Positions 42,336 to 50,915 of a DNA stretch of 64,000 bases are shown here, one piece after another (position 1 is the first letter of the stretch; each line of letters starts with the position of its first letter). The DNA lies in the NCBI GenBank assembly GCA_041594335.1, contig JBFHML010000002.1, forward strand, positions 31,685-95,684, written 5' to 3'. The DNA comes from JAGPUQ01 sp041594335. GTDB taxonomy: Bacteria; Pseudomonadota; Gammaproteobacteria; Pseudomonadales; Porticoccaceae. Both the position numbers and the translations under genes were made by a program. The notes beneath the pieces are model-generated. The model worked only from the letters and a program-made list of their open reading frames with translations, ran no database searches and had not been told where the DNA came from.

Positions 42336-42770
42336 TCAGAAGGGGCGCACCACCACCAGCACCACGATGGCGATCAGAAACAGGACGGGAATCTCATTGA
42401 ACCAGCGGTAGAAGACGTGGGACCTGGTGTTGTTGCCCTGGCGGAACTGACGCATCAGATAGAGGCAGAGATGGTGGTAGACCACCAGTAGCGCGACCAA
42501 AGTCACCTTGACCAAGAACCAAGGTTGGTGGAGGTAATAGGCTGGCGCCAAGCCGGCGAGCCAGATGCCGAACGCCAGGGTGGCGAGCATCGCGGGCGTA
42601 GCGATTCCGCGAAATAGCTTTTGTTCCATGACCTGGAATCGCGCGAGGCTGATGTCATCTTCGGCCAAGGCGTGGTAGACGAACAGCCGCGGCAAATAGA
42701 ACAGTGCGGCGAACCAGCAAACCACGCTGATGATGTGTAGGGCTTCGAGCCATTCGGCGGGCATGGGCAT
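42336..42770 (-). CDS. hemJ: Protoporphyrinogen oxidase HemJ
   Basis: A 144-residue membrane protein with four predicted spans (LEALHIISVVCWFAALFYL, GIATPAMLATLAFGIWL, FLVKVTLVALLVVYHHLC, EIPVLFLIAIVVLVVV), conserved His near LHIISVVCW and RLFVYHA. It matches HemJ, which oxidises protoporphyrinogen IX with electrons to the quinone pool and replaces HemG/HemY. ATG 42770 or 42764 fits the family start; the upstream open frame is antisense to the argC promoter region. Together with hemL, hemB and hemF it fits aerobic heme synthesis. The 67 bases to hemL are empty. Confidence 0.92.
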   Translation of the reverse strand: MPMPAEWLEALHIISVVCWFAALFYLPRLFVYHALAEDDISLARFQVMEQKLFRGIATPAMLATLAFGIWLAGLAPAYYLHQPWFLVKVTLVALLVVYHHLCLYLMRQFRQGNNTRSHVFYRWFNEIPVLFLIAIVVLVVVRPF

Positions 42771-42871
42771 CTCGGGAGGGAAAAACGCGCATGGTAGCGG
42801 CTTTGCGGGCAACCGGCAGCTGTGTCGCCATGGGGTATGATGGCCGCCCGATAGATGTGCGGGCGGCAATC

Positions 42872-43903
42872 ATGATCAAGGTGGGTATCGTCGGCGGTAC
42901 CGGCTATACCGGGGTGGAGTTACTGCGACTGCTGGTCGGTCACCCGCAGGTAGAGCTGGTTGCCATCACCTCGCGGCAGGAGGCGGGCCGAGGGGTTGCG
43001 GAGTTATTTCCCAACCTGCGCGGCCATCTGGATCTGGTCTTCACCGAGCCCGATGTCGCGCGCCTGAGCGATTGCGACCTGGTGTTCTTCGCCACCCCGC
43101 ACGGGGTCGCGCAGGAGACAGTCCCTGCGTTGCTGGCGCGAGGGGTTCGGATCATTGATTTGTCGGCAGACTTCCGCATCCGCTCGGTGCCGCTGTGGGA
43201 GCACTGGTACGGCCAACCCCACGGCTGCCCAGAACTGGTCGATGAGGCGGTCTACGGACTGCCCGAATTCAACCGGGAGCGTATTCGCGGCGCTCGGCTG
43301 ATCGCCTGCCCCGGATGCTATCCGACGAGCGTGTTGCTCGGCTTTTTACCCCTCCTGGAGCGCGGCCTGGTCGATACGGATGATCTGATCGCTAGCGCGG
43401 CCTCCGGGGTAAGCGGCGCCGGTCGCCAGGCCACTATCGCCAACCTACTCACTGAGGCGAGCGAGAGTTTCAAGGCCTACGGTGTTTCCGGCCACCGTCA
43501 TCTGCCGGAGATGGAGCAGGGCCTCGCCGATATCGCCGGCGGTGCCGTGTCGCTGACCTTTGTCCCGCATCTGTTGCCGATCATTCGTGGCATCCACAGT
43601 ACGCTTTACGCGACCCTAACCGACCCGGGGCTCAATCTCCAGGCTCTCTATGAGCAACGGTATCGCGATGAGCCCTTCGTCGATGTATTACCGGCGGGAG
43701 AGTATCCTCAAACGCGTACGGTTCGGGGTGCCAACTGGGTGCGGATTGGGGTGCAGCAGCCACAGCAGCGGCGTAAGGCTGTGATCCTGGTGGTGGAGGA
43801 CAATCTGGTTAAAGGCGCCTCCGGGCAAGCGGTGCAGAACATGAATATTGCCTTCGACCTGCCAGAGACCCTCGGGCTCGAGATGCCGGCCCTGCTGCCC
43901 TGA
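42872..43903 (+). CDS. argC: N-acetyl-gamma-glutamyl-phosphate reductase
   Basis: ArgC reduces N-acetylglutamyl phosphate to the semialdehyde in arginine synthesis. The 343-residue protein has an N-terminal NADP motif (VGIVGGTGYTGVELLRLL), the catalytic Cys in LIACPGCYPTSVLL and the conserved His in SGHRHLPEMEQ. ATG 42872 gives the standard MIKVGIVGG start; the open frame continues upstream to 42791 without meaning. Divergent from hemJ, about 100 bases apart. Confidence 0.98.
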   Translation: MIKVGIVGGTGYTGVELLRLLVGHPQVELVAITSRQEAGRGVAELFPNLRGHLDLVFTEPDVARLSDCDLVFFATPHGVAQETVPALLARGVRIIDLSADFRIRSVPLWEHWYGQPHGCPELVDEAVYGLPEFNRERIRGARLIACPGCYPTSVLLGFLPLLERGLVDTDDLIASAASGVSGAGRQATIANLLTEASESFKAYGVSGHRHLPEMEQGLADIAGGAVSLTFVPHLLPIIRGIHSTLYATLTDPGLNLQALYEQRYRDEPFVDVLPAGEYPQTRTVRGANWVRIGVQQPQQRRKAVILVVEDNLVKGASGQAVQNMNIAFDLPETLGLEMPALLP

Positions 43904-43909
43904 TCGACA

Positions 43910-44614
43910 ATGACAGGCTCCCTACAGCGGGGTCGGTGGCGATGGCGGCTGTTGACCTTGGGTTATGCACTGCTCCTGGTCTCCGCTTACTGGTGGGGGA
44001 GAAGTCATTCGGATGCGGCTGAGATGGCGCGGGTACACATCCAGCTCGCCGCCCAGCGCGAACGCGCCATGCAGCTGGAACAGCAGTTGATCAACCGGAT
44101 GCTGGCCGCCGAGGTGGACTGGCGCAGCATGGAAGGCCTGCGGCAGACCCTCGCGGGGCTCGATCAGCGCATTGCGGCGCAAGAAGAAGAGTTGAACCTC
44201 TATCGGTTGCTGCTGCAGCAGGACAGCAGCGTCAAGGGTCTACACATCGAATACTGGCGGGTGACGGCGGCGGACGAACCGGGCTTCTACGATTATCGTC
44301 TGGTGGTTCGACAGAACCTCGACCTGCGCGAGGCGATGCAGGTGAGCCTGAAGGTTGCATTGTTGGGCGAGGTGGATGGTGAGCAGGCCACCTATACACT
44401 CGCCGAATTGGACGAGGGCGTGGACCGGGACGTGGTGCCCCTTTCGTTCCGCTATTTCAAATTCTTTGACGGTCGACTGGCCCTTCCCGAGAAGTTCGCG
44501 CCGCGGGAAGTCGAGATTTCGGTATGGCCGAGGGGAAAGCGAGAAGATGCGCGGGTGCGCAGATTTACCTGGGAGAACGACGATGGCGAGGAAAGCGAAA
44601 CTCGGGTTCAGTGA
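43910..44614 (+). CDS. DUF6776-like bitopic membrane protein
   Basis: A 234-residue protein with one N-terminal membrane segment (about residues 13-29, LLTLGYALLLVSAYWWG), a coiled coil (about 40-100, rich in Gln/Glu/Leu: AAQRERAMQLEQQLINRM) and a C-terminal beta-rich domain (VKGLHIEYWRVTAADEPG, YRLVVRQNLDLREAMQVSL, VPLSFRYFKFFDGRLALP). I recognise it as the unnamed family that regularly sits between argC and bactofilin/erpA in gammaproteobacteria. The bactofilin gene starts 32 bases inside its 3' end, so they are coupled. Function unknown; probably envelope-anchored and a partner of bactofilin. Confidence 0.8.
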   Translation: MTGSLQRGRWRWRLLTLGYALLLVSAYWWGRSHSDAAEMARVHIQLAAQRERAMQLEQQLINRMLAAEVDWRSMEGLRQTLAGLDQRIAAQEEELNLYRLLLQQDSSVKGLHIEYWRVTAADEPGFYDYRLVVRQNLDLREAMQVSLKVALLGEVDGEQATYTLAELDEGVDRDVVPLSFRYFKFFDGRLALPEKFAPREVEISVWPRGKREDARVRRFTWENDDGEESETRVQ

Positions 44615-45002
44615 TCAGGCCACGACGCTGGTCGCCCGCGATACCCTGGTGACCGGTGACATCCAGTTTCGCGGCAGCCTGGAAGTCGAGGGTCACGTCA
44701 CCGGCAATATTGTCGGCGAGCCCGCGGCGGACGCCGAGCTCCGGGTTCTCAAGGACGGTGTGGTGTGCGGCGAAGTGCGAGTCCCGGTGATCGTCATCAG
44801 CGGTCGTGTTCAGGGGGACGTCTACGCCGGCGCGCAGGTGCACTTGACGGCAACCGCAGCGGTCGAGGGCAACGTACACTACGCTTTGCTGGAGGTTGAG
44901 CGCGGCGCCAGGGTGAGCGGTAACCTGATTCCTGCGGCTACCGATGAGGTGTCTTCGGCGACTGAAACGCCAGAGACGTCCTGCGGCGATGCTAGCGGAT
45001 AG
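44583..45002 (+). CDS. Bactofilin (polymer-forming cytoskeletal protein)
   Basis: A 139-residue protein with the beta-helical bactofilin (DUF583) core: LVARDTLVTGDIQFRGSLEV, EGHVTGNIVGE, VISGRVQGDVYAGAQVHLT and AAVEGNVHYALLEVERGARVSG, each repeat forming a helix rung. Termini are short and disordered, as usual. Bactofilins self-assemble into filaments without nucleotides and help localise envelope enzymes and shape. Start ATG 44583, preceded by GGGAGAACG, lies within the 3' end of the upstream gene, suggesting coupled translation. Confidence 0.9.
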   Translation: MARKAKLGFSDQATTLVARDTLVTGDIQFRGSLEVEGHVTGNIVGEPAADAELRVLKDGVVCGEVRVPVIVISGRVQGDVYAGAQVHLTATAAVEGNVHYALLEVERGARVSGNLIPAATDEVSSATETPETSCGDASG

Positions 45003-45025
45003 CGCCCATCACCGGCCGAAAGCCC

Positions 45026-45031
45026 TATAAT
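45026..45031 (+). promoter_or_regulatory. Perfect -10 hexamer upstream of erpA
   Basis: TATAAT lies 34 bases before the erpA ATG in the 63-base gap after bactofilin. The hexamer 17 bases upstream (CGCCCA) is not a -35 match, so an activator or alternative arrangement is possible. It suggests erpA has its own promoter. Confidence 0.45.
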
Positions 45032-45065
45032 GGATTCCGGCCCGAATTGCGACTGGTAATCGATC

Positions 45066-45419
45066 ATGTCAGCTCCCCAGCTGTTCACCCCGCCACCGTT
45101 GGTGATTACGGCGGCGGCGATCGCCAAGGTACAAGCCCTGATCGAGGAGGAGGGTAATCCTGAGCTCAAACTGCGGGTATTCGTTACCGGCGGTGGCTGC
45201 TCCGGGTTTCAATACGGATTTGCCTTTGAAGAACAGGTTGCCGAGGATGATACCCAGGTTGAAAAAGAGGGGGTGACCGTCGTGGTGGATCCGCTTAGCC
45301 TGCAATATCTGGTGGGCGCGGAGATCCACTACGAAGAAGGCCTGGAGGGCGCTCGCTTCTCGGTGCGCAACCCCAATGCGGCCACTACCTGTGGGTGCGG
45401 ATCCTCGTTTTCCATCTGA
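45066..45419 (+). CDS. erpA: Iron-sulfur cluster insertion protein ErpA
   Basis: An A-type carrier of 117 residues that delivers Fe-S clusters to target enzymes. The three cluster-binding Cys are present: GGGCSGFQYGF and the C-terminal TTCGCGSSFSI. Core motifs LRVFVTGGG, VVVDPLSLQYLVGAEIHY and FSVRNPNA are typical. It converges on anmK with a 22-base gap, a conserved arrangement in gammaproteobacteria. Confidence 0.96.
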   Translation: MSAPQLFTPPPLVITAAAIAKVQALIEEEGNPELKLRVFVTGGGCSGFQYGFAFEEQVAEDDTQVEKEGVTVVVDPLSLQYLVGAEIHYEEGLEGARFSVRNPNAATTCGCGSSFSI

Positions 45420-45441
45420 CTTTCCGCGGAACTGTCCAGTC

Positions 45442-46587
45442 TCATCCCGGGTAGATCGCGCCCAGTACGGTCGGCTGAGTGGCGCCCGTGGCCGTGGGCA
45501 GATTCCCCGGCTCCCGAAGCAGCGTTTGACGCGCCAGCCACGCAAAGGCCGCAGCTTCCACCCAGTCCGGAGCCAACCCCAGGGCGGCGGTGGTCGCCAC
45601 CGGCAAGGAACCGAGTTCCCGCGCCACATAGGCTCGCAGCGCGTCGTTGTGGGCGCCACCGCCGCACAGATAGACCTCGGTTGCCGTCGGCGCATACGCG
45701 CGCACTGCCGCGGCGATGGTTTGTCCGGTGAGGGCCAATAGCGTCGCTTGGACGCGACCGGGGTCCAATGGGGGGTGCGCCGCCAGGAGCTTGTCCAGCC
45801 AGGCGAGATGGAAGTCTTCGCGACCGGTGCTCTTGGGGGGGGGTAGTGCGAAGAAGGGATGTGCCAGCAGTTGTTTGAGCAGGTTGGCGTCTGCCGCATG
45901 GGCGGCCGACCAGCATCCGCGGTCGTCGTACGGTAGCCCCCGGTGACGTTGAATCCAACCATCCAGCAGGCAGTTGCCTGGACCGATATCGAATCCCTGT
46001 AAGTCTGATTCACCGCCAAGCACCGTGAGGTTGGCGATCCCACCGACGTTGATCAGCGCACGTTGCCTGCCCGAATCGGCGAAGGCAGCGCGGTGAAATG
46101 CGGGAACCAAGGGAGCACCTTGTCCGCCCACCGCTAGGTCTCGCCGCCGGAAGTCGGCCACTGTGGTGATGCCGGTGCGCGCCGCGATGACATTGGGATC
46201 ACCGATCTGTAGGGAGAACGGGTAGCGTGTGGCGCCATTGGGCGGGCGGTGGCGGACCGTTTGGCCGTGGCTGCCAATCGCGGTCACATCGGCTGCGGTT
46301 ACGCCGGATTGACGCAATAGTTCGAGGGCGGCTGCAGCGAAGAGCTCGCCCAGGTGGCGATCGGTTGCGCCGAGGAGGTCAATGGCGTCGCGATCGCCGG
46401 CACCGCGCGGCTGACACAGTGCGACAAGGTCTGCACGCAGCGCAGCGGGGATGGCGTGACTGTGGTGGGCGAGCAGCTCGATGTGGCCGGGGCCGAGCTG
46501 GACCAGTGCCGCATCCACGGCGTCCATGCTGGTGCCCGAGATCAGGCCGATAAAGCGGCCCTGCCGTTGGGCGTCTACCGGGTTCAA
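45442..46587 (-). CDS. anmK: Anhydro-N-acetylmuramic acid kinase
   Basis: AnmK phosphorylates anhydroMurNAc with hydrolytic opening of the anhydro ring, recycling the cell wall. The 381-residue sugar kinase has GLISGTSMDAVDAALV (ATP/sugar loop), GSHGQTVRHRP, LINVGGIANLT, FDIGPGNCLLDGW and LCGGGAHNDALRAYV. The start is TTG 46587, which overlaps the mepM stop as TTGA; no better codon is near. It forms a cell-wall recycling pair with mepM. Confidence 0.95.
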   Translation of the reverse strand: MNPVDAQRQGRFIGLISGTSMDAVDAALVQLGPGHIELLAHHSHAIPAALRADLVALCQPRGAGDRDAIDLLGATDRHLGELFAAAALELLRQSGVTAADVTAIGSHGQTVRHRPPNGATRYPFSLQIGDPNVIAARTGITTVADFRRRDLAVGGQGAPLVPAFHRAAFADSGRQRALINVGGIANLTVLGGESDLQGFDIGPGNCLLDGWIQRHRGLPYDDRGCWSAAHAADANLLKQLLAHPFFALPPPKSTGREDFHLAWLDKLLAAHPPLDPGRVQATLLALTGQTIAAAVRAYAPTATEVYLCGGGAHNDALRAYVARELGSLPVATTAALGLAPDWVEAAAFAWLARQTLLREPGNLPTATGATQPTVLGAIYPG

Positions 46588-47927
46588 TCGCCGAGCGCCA
46601 CGGGCGCAGCGAGGCCATCGAGCTGGGCGAGCAGGGTTTGGGTCGCCGCGGTGAACTCTGCCCGCAGGCGGGCGGGGATCGGATCGGCCTTGGGCAGTTC
46701 CACGGTGCCGGGGTTGCGATGTACCCCGTCGACGAGAAATTCATAGTGCAGGTGCGGGCCGGTTGCGTAGCCTGTGGAGCCGACGGTGCCGATCACATCG
46801 CCCTGTTTCAGGGTTTGCCCCACCTTGACCAGGCGCTTGTGTAGGTGCAGGTACTTCGTGGTGTACTTGGTACCGTGTTGGATCACCACAAAGTTACCAT
46901 TGGGTCCCGTGTAGCCCGCGCGTACCACCTTGCCGTTGCCGGCCGCGTATACCGGCGTGCCCCGCGGCGCTGCGTAATCGATGCCGTTGTGCGGGCGCAC
47001 GGTCTTGAACACGGGATGCAAGCGTTTGGGGTTGAAGTGGGAGCTAACCCGGGTGAAGTCGAGGGGCGCGCGTAGGAAAGCCTTACGCATGGGGCGTCCC
47101 TCCGGCGTGTAATAGCTGATCGAGCCGTCGGGCGCGGCATAGCGCACTGCCGTATAGGTGGTGCCCTGGTTGGTAAAGCGGGCGGCCAGGATATCGCCGT
47201 TGCCGATCTTGCGACCGTCGAGAAACTCTTCTTCAAAGAGTACACTGAAGCTGTCGCCATCGCGCAGGTCGAGCGCGAAGTCGATATCCCAGGCGAAAAT
47301 CCCCGCCAGTTCCATGATTTGCGCGTGCGACAACCCGATGGCCTCTGCGTCGACGAACAGCGAGGCGCGGATAGTTCCGGCTCGGGCTACTGTCGCCCGC
47401 TCGGGCTCGGTGACGAGATGTTGGCGCGCAAAGCCGGCGTCGGGACCGAGGTACTCGTAGAGATAGGTCTCGGTCGGCGAAGGGGAATATTTGACCTTGC
47501 TCAGCGCGCCGTCCTCGCCGAACGCCACTGCCAGCGTTTCGCCAATGTGCAGTTTGGATAGGGCCTCGTTGTCGACATCTGCGGAGGTGACCGCATAGAC
47601 GTCGCCTAGGCTCAGCGAGAGGCGACGAAAGACGCTGGTCAGCGTATCGCCGCGGCGCACCTGCTCTTCGCGCCAATCGAGGTCATCGAGCGGATTTCGC
47701 GCAGCGTTCCCTTCGTCCGGTGGGCTTGGGATGCGTAGCTGGGTGTCCAGTTCGAGCGGGATTTCGACGGTCACCCGTTTGGCTTCGACGCGTTCCGAAG
47801 GCAGCAGCGCCAGGAGGGCTGCAGTCACCACCGCCACGGTCGTCGCGGCAGCCAAATGGCCCTTGGGAAGTACGGAGAGCAGTCTGGGAAGGGCCGCCAG
47901 AGCGGCGGGGAGCTTTGGGGGTTCCAT
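46584..47927 (-). CDS. mepM: Peptidoglycan DD-endopeptidase, M23 family (MepM-like)
   Basis: A 447-residue envelope protein that probably cleaves peptidoglycan cross-links to allow growth. It has an N-terminal membrane segment (about residues 25-43, AATTVAVVTAALLALL), an OapA/LysM-like region (VRRGDTLTSVFRRLSLSLGD), and a C-terminal LytM zinc peptidase: RPHNGIDYAAPRGTPV (first HxxxD), GNFVVIQHG and the HLHYEFLVDG ligand pair. In gammaproteobacteria it is normally next to anmK, as here. The 110 bases to trkH are empty except for a weak TTTACG/TAACAC hexamer pair. Confidence 0.95.
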   Translation of the reverse strand: MEPPKLPAALAALPRLLSVLPKGHLAAATTVAVVTAALLALLPSERVEAKRVTVEIPLELDTQLRIPSPPDEGNAARNPLDDLDWREEQVRRGDTLTSVFRRLSLSLGDVYAVTSADVDNEALSKLHIGETLAVAFGEDGALSKVKYSPSPTETYLYEYLGPDAGFARQHLVTEPERATVARAGTIRASLFVDAEAIGLSHAQIMELAGIFAWDIDFALDLRDGDSFSVLFEEEFLDGRKIGNGDILAARFTNQGTTYTAVRYAAPDGSISYYTPEGRPMRKAFLRAPLDFTRVSSHFNPKRLHPVFKTVRPHNGIDYAAPRGTPVYAAGNGKVVRAGYTGPNGNFVVIQHGTKYTTKYLHLHKRLVKVGQTLKQGDVIGTVGSTGYATGPHLHYEFLVDGVHRNPGTVELPKADPIPARLRAEFTAATQTLLAQLDGLAAPVALGD

Positions 47928-48037
47928 GCGCGAGGCGGCTTTTCGACAGTGTGTTAACAGCGCGCGAAGTTATCGTAAAACGCGGCCGAGGGGAACCGTC
48001 TTCGGCGCCGATGGAAAAATTTGTGTCGGGGTTTTCG

Positions 48038-49486
48038 TTACCGTCGCCAAAAAGCTGGGCTGAACAGTACCAGCATGGTGAAGATCTCCAGCCTGCCGAG
48101 GAGCATGGCGGCGCACAACACCCATTTCGCAAAAGTGTTGATGTCGCCGAAGTGGGGGGCGACTTCACCGAGCCCCGGCCCCATATTGTTCAGGCAGGCG
48201 GCGGTCGCCGACCAGGCGGTTTGGAAGTCCAGGCCGGACGCGAGGAGCAGTAGGGTAATGCCGTAGAAGACCGCTAGATAGACGCCGAAGAACGCCCAGA
48301 TCGCGTCGGCGATACGTACACCAATGGCGCGGTCACCCAGTTTCAGGGGGCGGATCGCATTGGGGTGGATCAGGCGGTAGAACTCGTTGAGGCTTTGCTT
48401 CGCCATGATCAGCATGCGGCCGACCTTCACTCCTCCCGCCGTGGAGCCGCCGCAGCCGCCAAAAAACGACGAAACCAGCAAAAACGCTGGTAGAAAGCTA
48501 GGCCACAGCGAGAATTCAGCCGTGGTATAGCCGGTCGAGGTCATGATCGACACAAACTGAAAGCTGCCGTGCAACAAGCTATCGGCGCTGTCGTAGGTGG
48601 CCGTTAGGTAGAGATACAGGCCGACCACGGCCGAGCCTACCGCCAGTAGAACGAGGAACAGGCGGGCTTCGGGGTCGCGGAGGTATTGCCAGGGTGTGCG
48701 CCGGCTCCAGACCAGGAAATGCAGACCAAAATTGAGCCCGCCCAAAATCATAAAGACAATGGTGATGACATTGATGGCGGGGCTGTCGAACCAGCCAATG
48801 CTGGCGTCATGCGTGGAAAACCCGCCGGTGGCAACGGTCGAAAAGGCGTGGCCGATAGCATCGAACAGACTCATCCCGGCGAGCCAATAGGAGAGGATGC
48901 ACGCCAGGGTGAGCACGACATAGATGAAGAACAGCACCTTGGCGGTTTCGGTAATTCTGGGTGTGAGCTTGGCGTCTTTTACCGGACCTGGGGTCTCGGC
49001 CCGGTAGAGCTGCATGCCGCCGATTCCCAGCATGGGCATGATGGCCACGGCGATGACTACGATGCCGATACCGCCCAGCCAATGTAGCTGCTGCCGGTAA
49101 TAGAGCAGTGACTTGGGTAGGGCATCGAGGCCGGTGATCACCGTGCCGCCGGTGGTGGTAAGCCCGGAGATGGATTCGAAGACGGCGTCTGCCGCGCCGA
49201 GCTGCAGCGGCTCGGCAAGCATTAGCGGGATGGCGCCCATCAGGCCCAGAACCAGCCAGAACAACACGGTGACGACGAAGCCGTCGCGGGTGCGCATGTC
49301 GGCCATGGTGCGGCTGTAAGGCAGCCAGATGAGCATGCCCAAGGAGAAGGTGATGGCGAAGGCGAGGAAAAATGCTTCCTGGGTTTCCTCGCCGTAGTAG
49401 CTGGCCACCGGGATGGGAATCAGCAGGCTGATGCTGAATAGCATCAGCATCAAACCCAAGACTCTGGCCACGGCGGAAAAGTGCAT
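48038..49486 (-). CDS. trkH: Trk potassium transporter, membrane subunit TrkH
   Basis: TrkH forms the K+-conducting channel of the Trk system. The 482-residue protein has many hydrophobic spans and four pore-loop repeats with Gly selectivity residues (SGLTTTGGTVI, FSTVATGGFSTHDASIG, SIMTSTGYTTAEFSLWP, and TAACLNNMGPGL). Its cytosolic partner TrkA is encoded 10 bases upstream, so the two form an operon. Confidence 0.97.
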   Translation of the reverse strand: MHFSAVARVLGLMLMLFSISLLIPIPVASYYGEETQEAFFLAFAITFSLGMLIWLPYSRTMADMRTRDGFVVTVLFWLVLGLMGAIPLMLAEPLQLGAADAVFESISGLTTTGGTVITGLDALPKSLLYYRQQLHWLGGIGIVVIAVAIMPMLGIGGMQLYRAETPGPVKDAKLTPRITETAKVLFFIYVVLTLACILSYWLAGMSLFDAIGHAFSTVATGGFSTHDASIGWFDSPAINVITIVFMILGGLNFGLHFLVWSRRTPWQYLRDPEARLFLVLLAVGSAVVGLYLYLTATYDSADSLLHGSFQFVSIMTSTGYTTAEFSLWPSFLPAFLLVSSFFGGCGGSTAGGVKVGRMLIMAKQSLNEFYRLIHPNAIRPLKLGDRAIGVRIADAIWAFFGVYLAVFYGITLLLLASGLDFQTAWSATAACLNNMGPGLGEVAPHFGDINTFAKWVLCAAMLLGRLEIFTMLVLFSPAFWRR

Positions 49487-49496
49487 GGATCTGCTG

Positions 49497-50879
49497 CTAG
49501 AAGAAGGTTAGACCGACCTGGAACAGCTTTTCCACGTCGCGGGTGTAGCGCTTGTCGAGGATGAACACGATGACGTGGTCGTTGCTTTCGATCACGGTAT
49601 CGTGATGGGCGATGATCACCTCCCGGTCGCGGACCAGCGCGGGGATCGTTGCGCCGCGCGGTAGTTTGATCTGGTCGATGGCGCGGCCTACTACCCGGGA
49701 ATTGCGCGCATCTCCGTGGGCGATGATCTCCAGCGCTTCGGCGGCGCCGCGGCGCAGCGAGTGGGCATTGACGGTGTCTCCGCGACGCACATGGCTCAGC
49801 AGGGCGCTGGTGGTGGCCTGCTGGGGTGAGATGGCGACATCGATTTCGCTACCCTGTACCAAATCGGCATAGACCGGGTTGCTGATCAGGGTCATTACCC
49901 TGCCGGCGCCGAGGCGCTTGGCGAGGATCGACGACATGATGTTCGCCTTGTCGTCATTGGTGACGGCGAGGAACAAATCGGTCTTGTCGATGTTTTCGTC
50001 GAGTAACAGCTCGCGGTCATCGGCGCGGCCGATCAAAACGACGGTGCGGTCGAGAAGCTCGGCCAGTTTGGCGCCTCGGGGTGCGGACTGTTCGATGACT
50101 TTCACGTTGAGCCGATGCTCGAGCGCGCTGGCCAGCCGATGGCCGATGTTGCCCCCACCGGCAATGATGATGCGTTGATAGGGCTTGGTTTCCGGGGCCA
50201 GTTCGGCCATCACCTGGCGGATGTCGCGTGCCGCGGCGAGGAAAAACACTTCGTCTCCCTCCTCGATGATCGTGTCTCCCTCAGGAATCAAGGAGCGGTC
50301 GCGCCGGTAGATCGCCGCGGCACGGGTGTCGATGTTGGGAATATGGCGCTGGATTTCACGCAACTGTTCGCCGACCAAACGCCCCCCGAGCTCCGCCCGC
50401 ATGCCCACGAGCTGGATGCGGCCGTCGGCGAAATCCAGCACCTGCAGCGCCCCTGGGCGTTCGATCAGGCGATGGATATAGTCGGTCACCGCCTGTTCCG
50501 GGGTGATCAAGACATCGACGGGCAAGCCATGGGGGCCGAACAGCCGTTCCCGGTATTGGGAGTGAATATAGCTGGCGCTGCGGATGCGTGCGATCTTGGT
50601 CGGGGTCTTAAATAGGGCTGCGGCCACCTGACAGGCGACCATGTTCACCTCGTCGCTGCTGGTGACTGCGACCAGCATGTCGGCGTCTTCGATGCCCGCG
50701 GCGTAGAGGACTTCCGGGTGCGCTCCGGAGCCGGACAGGGTCCGGATGTCGAGACGATCCTGGAGCTCTCCCAACAGCTGTTCGTCCAGGTCGATCAGCG
50801 TGATGTCATTGGCCTCGCGGGCCAGGTGTTCGGCCAGGGTTCCGCCCACTGCGCCGGCCCCGATGATGACAATTTTCAT
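49497..50879 (-). CDS. trkA: Trk potassium transporter regulator TrkA
   Basis: TrkA is the peripheral NAD-binding ring of the Trk transporter. The 460-residue protein has two RCK_N Rossmann domains (KIVIIGAGAVGGTLAEHLA at the start, IIIAGGGNIGHRLASAL near residue 234) each followed by an RCK_C domain. It lies between rsmB and trkH, the standard def-fmt-rsmB-trkA order, with 36 bases to rsmB. Confidence 0.97.
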   Translation of the reverse strand: MKIVIIGAGAVGGTLAEHLAREANDITLIDLDEQLLGELQDRLDIRTLSGSGAHPEVLYAAGIEDADMLVAVTSSDEVNMVACQVAAALFKTPTKIARIRSASYIHSQYRERLFGPHGLPVDVLITPEQAVTDYIHRLIERPGALQVLDFADGRIQLVGMRAELGGRLVGEQLREIQRHIPNIDTRAAAIYRRDRSLIPEGDTIIEEGDEVFFLAAARDIRQVMAELAPETKPYQRIIIAGGGNIGHRLASALEHRLNVKVIEQSAPRGAKLAELLDRTVVLIGRADDRELLLDENIDKTDLFLAVTNDDKANIMSSILAKRLGAGRVMTLISNPVYADLVQGSEIDVAISPQQATTSALLSHVRRGDTVNAHSLRRGAAEALEIIAHGDARNSRVVGRAIDQIKLPRGATIPALVRDREVIIAHHDTVIESNDHVIVFILDKRYTRDVEKLFQVGLTFF

Positions 50880-50915
50880 GATGCGGGCGATCGCCTCTCC
50901 TGGGTGACAGGGCGG

